DNA of 64,000 nucleotides from NCEH01 sp043195125 (GTDB lineage Bacteria; Pseudomonadota; Alphaproteobacteria; Rhizobiales; Xanthobacteraceae). Shown piece by piece: positions 34,795-41,787 of the stretch; the first letter of the stretch is position 1; every line of letters begins with the position of its first letter. The DNA lies in the NCBI RefSeq assembly GCF_043195125.1, contig NZ_JBAFWR010000001.1; one strand, given 5' to 3'. Position numbers and translations under genes: made by a program. Under the pieces are notes generated by a model. It saw only the letters and a program-made list of their open reading frames with translations, ran no database searches and was not told where the DNA came from.

Positions 34795-35706
34795 TCAACC
34801 CGCAGTTTGCAACGCCGCGGCCATCTGTCTGGCCAGCGCGAAGGCCTCGTCGAGGCCGATGAAGAGGGCCGTGTCGGTTTCGTGCATGCGCCGGAGCAAC
34901 GCATGCTGGACCCGGTATTTCAGATTCCCGACGGCGAGGGCTCCGATACCGACACCATGAGGCAATGCGATGCCCTTGTCATGGGGGCCGATGCCGGCGA
35001 TGCCGGCCGGCGGCACCGCATTCACGTCGGCGGCGACCTTCAGCTCGCGCGCGGACGCCAGGTGAGCAGCGGTGAGGATTTCCACCCCGGCCCGGCCGGT
35101 GGCGAGGATCACCTCCGCCTCGCCCACGAGACTGTGCTTTTCCGCGTCGTTGCGGGCGACGACGGCGGTGAGGGCGACGCCGAAGCGCTCATGGAAATCG
35201 TCTGCCTTGGTGGCGACGCTGGCGATCTCGCGATGGCCGACCAGCATCACCTGCGCTCCGGCTTTCGCCGCCATGACGGCGGCAATGCCACCCACGACGC
35301 CCGTGGCGCCATAGACCTGCACCCGCGCGCCCAAAAGGCCGAGGGTGCCGCGTTCGGAGAGCGCCTGCTCCACCAGTGCCACCATGGCGGCGGCGGTGGT
35401 GAAGGCGCCGGCGGGATCGGCGAAGATCGAAATCTCGAACGGGGGAAACAGCGCGGCGCGTGCGGCATCGGCCATGTCGAGCGCGAGGGAGGCGTCCTTG
35501 CCGCCGATGAACAGGCCGGTGCGGGCCGCCGCCTCGGGGGCGCGGGAGAACATCATGTCCTGCGTCAGGTCGCGGACCTGATCGAGCGTCACGTTGGAAT
35601 AGGGCATCAGGTGCGCATAGCCCGCGTCCGCCGCCATGTTCACATCGAACGGGCTGACGTGGGGCAGGGGCGAGATCATGTGCAGAATGGGGGCGGCGGT
35701 GGCCAT
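34795..35706 (-). CDS. mtdB: NAD(P)-dependent methylene-H4MPT dehydrogenase
   Basis: Oxidises methylene-H4MPT to methenyl-H4MPT with NAD(P)+; 303 residues. Recognisable are DVNMAADAGYAHLMPYSNVT, GLFIGGKDASLALDMADAA and the Rossmann segment VQVYGATGVVGGIAAVMAA. Close to MtdA in sequence, but its place beside mch and the cofactor genes, with no serine-cycle genes, argues for MtdB. Start ATG at 35706. Confidence 0.93.
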   Translation of the reverse strand: MATAAPILHMISPLPHVSPFDVNMAADAGYAHLMPYSNVTLDQVRDLTQDMMFSRAPEAAARTGLFIGGKDASLALDMADAARAALFPPFEISIFADPAGAFTTAAAMVALVEQALSERGTLGLLGARVQVYGATGVVGGIAAVMAAKAGAQVMLVGHREIASVATKADDFHERFGVALTAVVARNDAEKHSLVGEAEVILATGRAGVEILTAAHLASARELKVAADVNAVPPAGIAGIGPHDKGIALPHGVGIGALAVGNLKYRVQHALLRRMHETDTALFIGLDEAFALARQMAAALQTAG

Positions 35707-35767
35707 GGCCGTCTTGCTCCGTCCGGGGAAACAGGAAAGCGGGTGGCCACGCCTTGGCGTCGAACGG

Positions 35768-36796
35768 CTAGGACAAATCCTGCTGTGGCAGGTCCTGCTC
35801 CGGCAGATCGACGATACGGGCGCCGCGGTTGTTTCCCCGCACGCATGCGAACGACAGGTTCGCGCGATCAGCATAGCGGGTGCGCAACGCCTGCAAAAGC
35901 GCCTCGCCGCGTGCCGCGCTCTCCACAATGGCGAAGCCGGTCGGCCCCCAGGACGTCTGGCCGACCCCCGAAATTCCGTTTTCCTCAACGAAAGCAAGGG
36001 CGTGAGCGACATCCGCGCTGGTGTGGCGCCCGCCGCCCTGGGCCGCGGCATAATGGTCGCCCAGGTGCCTTTGGACCGCACCGACCGCGCTGCCGAACCC
36101 CGCCGCATCACCTTCCGCAAGGGCGGGCAGCGCCTGCATCAGCACCAGATGGCACAGATGGGCGGCGAGCGTTTGCGCGAACGGCGGCAGAGTCTCCATG
36201 GCGCGGGTCTCGGCCTCGCCGGACAGTCCGCTTTTCGCGGTGTCGAACACCAGCAGGATGCGCCACGCCTCGGGCACCGGCAGCCGGGCGAGAATCGGCG
36301 GGGCAGCCCCCACATCTTCTGCCGCCGACGCCACCGGCTTGCCGCCGTCGAGGATCACCCCGCCGGTTTCGAACGCGCCGATGCCGATGGCGGAGCGGCG
36401 GCCGCGCGTCAGCAGGCGGGCCGCGTCGCGCACGTCCAGCGGCCGGCCGGCGAGGCGCGCGATGCCCATCGCCACCGCCAGCGCCAATTGGGTGCCGGAG
36501 CCGAGGCCGCCATGGGCGGGGAGCGCGTGCTCTATGGAGATGGCGAGCGGCAGGTCGATTCCGAGCGCCGCACGCACCAGGTCCCGCGCGCGACCGGCGC
36601 GCGCGGCATCGGGACCGGCCAGGCTGTCCTCTACCGCCCTTTCGATGCGGACGCAGGTTTCCGGCGCCTCCAGCGTGAGGCCGAGACTGCCGAAACGCCG
36701 GCCCAGCGCGCCGCCGAGGTCGAGAAAGCCGAGATGCAGCCGCGCCGGCGCGTGAATGCGCACGCCGGCGGCCGGGGCGGCGCGACCTCCCGTCAC
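35768..36796 (-). CDS. Beta-ribofuranosylaminobenzene 5'-phosphate synthase
   Basis: First committed step of methanopterin synthesis, joining 4-hydroxybenzoate or p-aminobenzoate to phosphoribosyl pyrophosphate with loss of CO2; GHMP-like fold, 342 residues. Motifs: IHAPARLHLGFLDLGGALGR, LPAHGGLGSGTQLALAVA and GRRSAIGIGAFETGGVILDG. The GTG start at 36796 overlaps the HIT gene's TGA (GTGA), indicating coupling. An unusual C-terminal tail contains a duplicated EQDLPQQDLS. Confidence 0.92.
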   Translation of the reverse strand: MTGGRAAPAAGVRIHAPARLHLGFLDLGGALGRRFGSLGLTLEAPETCVRIERAVEDSLAGPDAARAGRARDLVRAALGIDLPLAISIEHALPAHGGLGSGTQLALAVAMGIARLAGRPLDVRDAARLLTRGRRSAIGIGAFETGGVILDGGKPVASAAEDVGAAPPILARLPVPEAWRILLVFDTAKSGLSGEAETRAMETLPPFAQTLAAHLCHLVLMQALPALAEGDAAGFGSAVGAVQRHLGDHYAAAQGGGRHTSADVAHALAFVEENGISGVGQTSWGPTGFAIVESAARGEALLQALRTRYADRANLSFACVRGNNRGARIVDLPEQDLPQQDLS

Positions 36797-37227
36797 CGGG
36801 CGAGTTCTGCCTTGAGCTTCGCGGCTTGGTCGGCCAGAACCGCATTGTCTTCCCGGAAGGAGACCGGCGGCTTCAGCGCGACGCCCTCGTGGCGCGGAAT
36901 CACGTGCACATGCAGGTGGAACACTTCCTGCCCGCCGGCCGCCTCGTTGAATTGCTGCACGGTGATGCCGTCGGCCGCGAACACGCGCATGGCGGCCTTG
37001 GCGACCTTCTGCGCCACCTGCGCCACATAGGCGAGGTCGTCGGGCGCGATGTCGAGCAGATTGCGGGCCGGCGCCTTGGGAATCACCAGCGCATGGCCGG
37101 GCGCGCGCGGCATGATGTCGAGGAACACGAGCGCGCGGTCGTCCTCGTAGATCTTGTGGGCCGGCAGTTCGCCGCGCAGGATCTTGGCGAAGATGTTGGC
37201 GGGATCGTAGGCGGGCGTCTCGCTCAT
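36793..37227 (-). CDS. HIT family nucleotide-binding hydrolase
   Basis: A 144-residue histidine-triad protein with NIFAKILRGELPAHKIYEDD near the N-terminus and the active site VFHLHVHVIPRHEG. HIT proteins hydrolyse nucleoside phosphoramidates or adenylates. It is translationally coupled (GTGA) to the beta-RFAP synthase gene and is probably first in the H4MPT transcript; whether it clears adenylated by-products of the ATP-dependent ligases or is a bystander is unknown. Confidence 0.93.
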   Translation of the reverse strand: MSETPAYDPANIFAKILRGELPAHKIYEDDRALVFLDIMPRAPGHALVIPKAPARNLLDIAPDDLAYVAQVAQKVAKAAMRVFAADGITVQQFNEAAGGQEVFHLHVHVIPRHEGVALKPPVSFREDNAVLADQAAKLKAELAR

Positions 37228-37333
37228 GATTACCTCCCGGTGCCGGATGTGGTGTCCCGCATCGCAAGGGATGCGTCCCGGGTCAAGCGCAAACGGGCGG
37301 GCGCGCCGCAGGTGGGCGCCCCCGGCCCGCGGT

Positions 37334-38161
37334 TCATTCCTGGGTCTGGCTCTGGCTCTGGCCGTGGCGCGAGGAATAGCTCACGGCATTGGCCGTGGCC
37401 TCCTCGCTGGTGTTGATGCCGGTGCCGCGCACCGGGGCGACGCCGAGCGAATCCAATGCCACCGCCACCCGCACGTGCTCCTCGGTGGCGCAGACCTTGC
37501 GCCCGCAGTCGAACGCCACCCAGCCGAGCTTGGGCACATGCACTTCCGCCCATTCGCGTGCGGTGCCTGGCTCGTCATCCTGCGTCGCATAGCCGGAAAT
37601 ATGCCGCGCCGGAATGCGCAAATGCCGCGCGGCGGAGGTGAACACATGGGCGATCTCACCCGAGGTGCCTTCGCCTTCCGCGAGCACCGCAGCGGCCGCG
37701 CGGGCCAGGGCGGCGCTTTGCATGGGAACTTCGTCGATGGCCTCATGGACCAGCGCCATCAGGGCATGGGCCTGGGCCAGCGGGCCGTCCGCATCCACCG
37801 CCTCTGCGGCCATGGCCTCGATCGCGGCGTCGGGCATCGTGAAGTCGGTCTGCCGCAGGAACAGGGAGGGCGGAAAGCGCTCCACCGTGCCGCGCACCAC
37901 GCCCGTCATGTCGCGGGTCTCCACATCGCCCTCGGCGAGAAGGGTGATCTGGTCCAGCGGCCCTTCGACCGAGAAGGTGTGGCACAGGTTTCCGAATGCG
38001 TCCTCGTGGGAATAGAGGCGGCAGTCGGGCTGCACATCCAGCGGCCAACGCACGATGTGCTGGCCCTCATGGTTGCGGGGGGTGAGCTTGATGGTGGCCG
38101 TGGCGATGCGCAGCCCCGGCTCCAGTTTGTGGATGATCTGATGGTAAATGCGGACCCGCAT
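37334..38161 (-). CDS. Transglutaminase-fold protein lacking catalytic Cys and His
   Basis: A 275-residue member of the bacterial transglutaminase N-terminal/core family (RIYHQIIHKLEPGLRIATAT at the start). At the active site, where relatives have GVCxDxAH, it reads GTSGEIAH with Ser167 replacing Cys. Where they have HAWAEV it reads REWAEV with Arg202 replacing His. Only Asp218 in GWVAFDC remains. It is therefore probably a pseudoenzyme. It ends an operon with alpha-E and circularly permuted ATP-grasp genes, where it may act as a binding or scaffold subunit. The C-terminus is a short Gln/Ser repeat (GQSQSQTQE). Confidence 0.85.
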   Translation of the reverse strand: MRVRIYHQIIHKLEPGLRIATATIKLTPRNHEGQHIVRWPLDVQPDCRLYSHEDAFGNLCHTFSVEGPLDQITLLAEGDVETRDMTGVVRGTVERFPPSLFLRQTDFTMPDAAIEAMAAEAVDADGPLAQAHALMALVHEAIDEVPMQSAALARAAAAVLAEGEGTSGEIAHVFTSAARHLRIPARHISGYATQDDEPGTAREWAEVHVPKLGWVAFDCGRKVCATEEHVRVAVALDSLGVAPVRGTGINTSEEATANAVSYSSRHGQSQSQTQE

Positions 38162-38205
38162 CGTTCTGCCCTCGCCTCATCCAATTCCGATCGGCACGCC
38201 GACGG

Positions 38206-39156
38206 TCAGACGAGATATTGTTCCGTGATTTCAGCGGCCAGCTTGTTGTTGTCGGTGATGAACTCACTGATGAACTCGTGCAGGCCGCTCTGGAAGATAT
38301 CCTCGATGGTCCGGTTTGACAGCCGCGCCTGGGTGGTGCGGGCCAGCCGCTGCGCGGGACCCTGCCGACCATAGGCGCCGGCGATGTCGTCCAGGCAGCG
38401 CGAGAGATTGTCATAGCAGCTGGCGAGCGAGCGCGGCATGGCGCGGTTGAGGATCAGCAGGTCGGCCACCAGCCAGGGCTTCACGCTGTCGCGATAGACC
38501 CAGTGGAAGGCGGTGAGCGCCGAGACCGACCGCAGGATCGAGGCCCATTGGAAATAATCCAGCGGCCCGCCCACGTGCTCCTGCTCCGGCAGCAGCACGT
38601 GATACTTCACGTCCAGGATGCGGGCGGTGTTGTCGGCGCGCTCCACATGGGCGCCGGCGCGGGTGAACCAATAGGCGTCGTTGCGCAGCATGGTGCGGAA
38701 GGTGGCGCCATCAAAGCGCAGCGAGGTTTCCTTTACGAACGCCAGGAAGCGGGCCAGTTCCTCGCGGCTCAGCGCCTTGTCCGGGAATGAGCGCAATTCG
38801 ATCCAGGACGAGTTGATGACATCCCACATTTCCGAGGTCAGCGCGGTGCGCACCGAGCGCGCGTTGGTGCGCGCGACCTCGAAGCAGTTGCGGATGGAGC
38901 TGGGGTTGTCGAGGTCGAAGGCGAGGAAGGAGACCACATGGTCCTCGCTCGCTTCTTCGAGCGGGCCGTGGCGGGCGACGAATTCCTCGGCGCAGCCGGC
39001 CGTGAGCACGGCGGACCCCCATTCATTGGTCGGCCCTTCGGTGGGCACGGGCGTGTAGGACAGGCGCTGGGCGACGTCGAGGATACGCGCGAGACAATCG
39101 GCGCGCTCCACATAGCGCGACAGCCAATAGAGGTTTTCGGCGGTGCGGGAGAGCAT
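38206..39156 (-). CDS. Alpha-E domain protein
   Basis: A 316-residue, mostly helical protein: LSRTAENLYWLSRYVERADC then LARILDVAQ at the N-terminus is the alpha-E signature. It is always found with circularly permuted ATP-grasp and transglutaminase genes in a predicted peptide or amide ligase system (Iyer and Aravind, comparative genomics). The biochemical role is undetermined. Gap to the next gene 44 bases. Confidence 0.93.
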   Translation of the reverse strand: MLSRTAENLYWLSRYVERADCLARILDVAQRLSYTPVPTEGPTNEWGSAVLTAGCAEEFVARHGPLEEASEDHVVSFLAFDLDNPSSIRNCFEVARTNARSVRTALTSEMWDVINSSWIELRSFPDKALSREELARFLAFVKETSLRFDGATFRTMLRNDAYWFTRAGAHVERADNTARILDVKYHVLLPEQEHVGGPLDYFQWASILRSVSALTAFHWVYRDSVKPWLVADLLILNRAMPRSLASCYDNLSRCLDDIAGAYGRQGPAQRLARTTQARLSNRTIEDIFQSGLHEFISEFITDNNKLAAEITEQYLV

Positions 39157-39229
39157 GGTCAGCCCATCTGGCAGAAGGATGAGAAGGGTGCCGCGGATGC
39201 GGCACCGCGAGACATGTCGAAGCCGCGGT

Positions 39230-40645
39230 TCAGGCGTCGAGAACCCAGGTGTCCTTGGTGCCGCCGCCCTGGCTGGAATTGACCACCAGCGATCCCTCCT
39301 TCATGGCGACGCGGGTGAGGCCGCCCGGCACGATGCGCACCTTGTCGCTGCCGGTCAGGATGAACGGCCGCAGGTCCACATGGCGCGGCGCGATGCCTTT
39401 TTCCACCAGCGTGGGGCAGGTGGAAAGGGCGAGCGTCGGCTGGGCGATGAAATTGGCGGGGTCGTGCTTCAGCTTGGCGCGGAAGATCTCGATCTGCGCC
39501 TTGTCGGCCATCGGGCCCACCAGCATGCCGTAGCCGCCGGAGCCGTGCACTTCCTTCACCACCAGCTCGCTCAGATGATCGAGCACATAGGCGAGATGCT
39601 CCGGCTCGCGGCAGCGCCAGGTCGGCACGTTCGGCAGCAGGGGCTCTTCGCCGAGATAGAAGCGGATGATGTCCGGCATGTAGCTGTAGACGGCCTTGTC
39701 GTCCGCGACCCCGGTGCCGACCGCATTGGTCAGCGTGACGTTGCCGGAGAGATAGGCGCTCATCAGGCCCGGCACGCCGAGCACGCTGTCCGGCCGGAAG
39801 GCGAGGGGATCGATGAAATCGTCGTCGAGGCGGCGATAGATCACGTCCACGCGCTTCGGGCCCTCGGTGGTGCGCATGAACACCACATTGTCCTTCACGA
39901 ACAGGTCGCGGCCCTCGACCAGGTCGACGCCCAGTTTATCGGCCAGGAAGGAGTGCTCGTAATAAGCGGAATTGTAGATGCCGGGGGTGAGGATTGCGAC
40001 GTTCGGCTCGCTGCCGCCGCGCGGGGCGAGGGAGCGCAGGGTGGCGAGCAGGTCGTCGGCATATTTCTCCACCGGCGCCACGCGATGCTGCGCGAACAGC
40101 TCGGGGAACAGGCGGAGCATGATCTCGCGGTTTTCCAGCATGTAGGACACGCCGGACGGGGTGCGGGCATTGTCCTCCAGCACATAGAAGGTGTCGGGGT
40201 CGGTGCGCACGATGTCGATGCCGGCGATGTGCACATAGACGTTGTGCGGCACGCGCTGGCCGTTCATCTCGGGCCGGAAGGCGGGGTTCTGATAGACCAG
40301 ATCCTCGGGCACCACGCCGGCCTTGAGCACCTCGCGCTTGCCGTAGACGTCGCTGATATACATGTTCAGCGCCTTCACGCGCTGCTCCAGGCCCTTCGAG
40401 AGCCGGCCCCATTCCTCGTTTGTGATGATGCGCGGGACGATGTCGAACGGGATCAGGCGCTCTTGCGCGTTCTGCTCGCCATAGACGGCGAACGTGATGC
40501 CGATCCGCCGGAAAATGAACTCCGCCTCCTTCCGGCGCTGATCCAGAATCTCATGGGGAACCTTGCTCAACCACCGATTGAGCGAATCGTAAGCCTGACG
40601 GACCGTGCCGTCTTCACAGGACATCTCGTCGAACGCGCGCCGCAT
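39230..40645 (-). CDS. Circularly permuted type 2 ATP-grasp protein
   Basis: A roughly 471-residue ATP-grasp enzyme with rearranged domain order, first gene of the operon. Visible are FRRIGITFAVYGEQ, DTFYVLEDNARTPSGVSYML, RLDDDFIDPLAFRPDSVLG, NAVGTGVADDKAVYSYMP and VKEVHGSGGYGMLVGP. Predicted to form amide or peptide bonds on an unknown substrate. Start: ATG 40645 (MRRAFDEM) has GGAGTGG upstream and fits family N-termini; an in-frame ATG at 40687 would add 14 residues. Confidence 0.92.
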   Translation of the reverse strand: MRRAFDEMSCEDGTVRQAYDSLNRWLSKVPHEILDQRRKEAEFIFRRIGITFAVYGEQNAQERLIPFDIVPRIITNEEWGRLSKGLEQRVKALNMYISDVYGKREVLKAGVVPEDLVYQNPAFRPEMNGQRVPHNVYVHIAGIDIVRTDPDTFYVLEDNARTPSGVSYMLENREIMLRLFPELFAQHRVAPVEKYADDLLATLRSLAPRGGSEPNVAILTPGIYNSAYYEHSFLADKLGVDLVEGRDLFVKDNVVFMRTTEGPKRVDVIYRRLDDDFIDPLAFRPDSVLGVPGLMSAYLSGNVTLTNAVGTGVADDKAVYSYMPDIIRFYLGEEPLLPNVPTWRCREPEHLAYVLDHLSELVVKEVHGSGGYGMLVGPMADKAQIEIFRAKLKHDPANFIAQPTLALSTCPTLVEKGIAPRHVDLRPFILTGSDKVRIVPGGLTRVAMKEGSLVVNSSQGGGTKDTWVLDA

Positions 40646-40806
40646 TGGGACTGCCACTCCGCTTGATTGAATCCTATGTACAAACATCGTGCCAAGGAAG
40701 AGATAATGGCAGCAAGTCCAACCTTCGCCTCTGCGGCTGAATGGCAGTGACTAAGTTTTAGGCAAAAACCCGCCGATTGTCATCGGGCGGGGCAAGGGAA
40801 GGCGAC

Positions 40807-41559
40807 ATGAGCGAAGCACTCGGCGCGCAAATTGTCAGCGCGGCTCTCCTGGTGATCGGCGACGAAATCCTCTCCGGCCGCACCAAGGATAAGAACATCG
40901 GCCATATCGCCGAGCGACTCACCGAAGCAGGCGTCGATCTGCGGGAGGTGCGGGTGGTCTCCGACGTGGAGGACGATATCGTCGCCGCGCTGAACGCCCT
41001 GCGCGCCCGCTACACCTATGTCTTCACCACCGGCGGCATCGGCCCGACCCACGACGACATCACCGCCGACGCGGTGGCCAAGGCGTTCGGCGTCTCCATC
41101 GACGTGGATCCCCGCGCCCGCGCCATGTTGCTGGAACACATTGCCGAGAAGGACCTCAACGAGGCGCGCCTGCGCATGGCGCGCATTCCCGCCGGGGCCG
41201 AACTGGTGGTCAATTCCGTGTCCAAGGCGCCCGGCTTCAACATCGGCAATGTGTATGTGATGGCCGGCGTGCCGCGCATCATGCAGGCGATGCTGGAGGA
41301 GATCATCCCGACCCTGCGCTCCAACGCCCCCATGCTGTCGCAGACCGTGCGGGCCGATGCGCGCGAGGGCGATATCGCCGCGCCCCTGAAAGCGATCGCC
41401 GAGGAATATCCCGAAGCGACCATCGGCTCCTATCCGTTCTTCGACGAGAGCGGGCCCAACACCAATATCGTGGTGCGCTCGCGCGACCCGCAGGTGGTCG
41501 AGGCGGCGCGCGATGCGGTGGCGCGCATGGTGGCGGATCTGGCGCGCGCCCGCGCCTGA
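40807..41559 (+). CDS. Competence/damage-inducible protein A-type (MoCF domain) protein
   Basis: A 250-residue protein with only the N-terminal molybdopterin-binding (MoCF/MogA-like) domain of CinA: ALLVIGDEILSGRTKDKNIG, FTTGGIGPTHDDITADAVA and MAGVPRIMQAMLEE. It lacks the C-terminal deamidase domain. CinA-type COG1058 proteins have ADP-ribose pyrophosphatase activity in some bacteria. The next gene is a molybdenum hydroxylase subunit, so a cofactor-related role is conceivable but not shown. ATG 40807 follows AAGG. Confidence 0.9.
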   Translation: MSEALGAQIVSAALLVIGDEILSGRTKDKNIGHIAERLTEAGVDLREVRVVSDVEDDIVAALNALRARYTYVFTTGGIGPTHDDITADAVAKAFGVSIDVDPRARAMLLEHIAEKDLNEARLRMARIPAGAELVVNSVSKAPGFNIGNVYVMAGVPRIMQAMLEEIIPTLRSNAPMLSQTVRADAREGDIAAPLKAIAEEYPEATIGSYPFFDESGPNTNIVVRSRDPQVVEAARDAVARMVADLARARA

Positions 41560-41579
41560 GGGTTATGCTGCGCCGCACA

Positions 41580-41617
41580 GTTCATCCCCACCCGCGCTTG
41601 CGCTTGCGGGGATGAAC
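41580..41617. terminator. Long inverted repeat between the MoCF protein and the Mo hydroxylase genes
   Basis: GTTCATCCCC (41580-41589) and GGGGATGAAC (41608-41617) form a perfect 10-bp stem with an 18-base loop that itself contains GCGCTTGCGCTTGC. No T tract follows. It may end the upstream transcript or be a dispersed repeat. Confidence 0.5.
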
Positions 41618-41787
41618 GACCATTTCGTCGAAGAGCGTCCCACCCCGTCCGCGTCCCGCCGATTCTCCCGTCCACCACCCCGGCGCTGCTGCCGGCGCAC
41701 CCGGCCGGGTGCGCGGCGCGTCCGCCCGGCGGAAGGTGCGGCGCCCCCTTTCGCCTTCGCCGCCCGGCGAGCATGGAGCGATGCTGA

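Noticed and set aside
34795..35706. Serine-cycle methylene-tetrahydrofolate dehydrogenase MtdA
   Set aside because: MtdA and MtdB are similar, but the gene lies beside mch and cofactor genes with no serine-cycle genes; MtdB is the better call.
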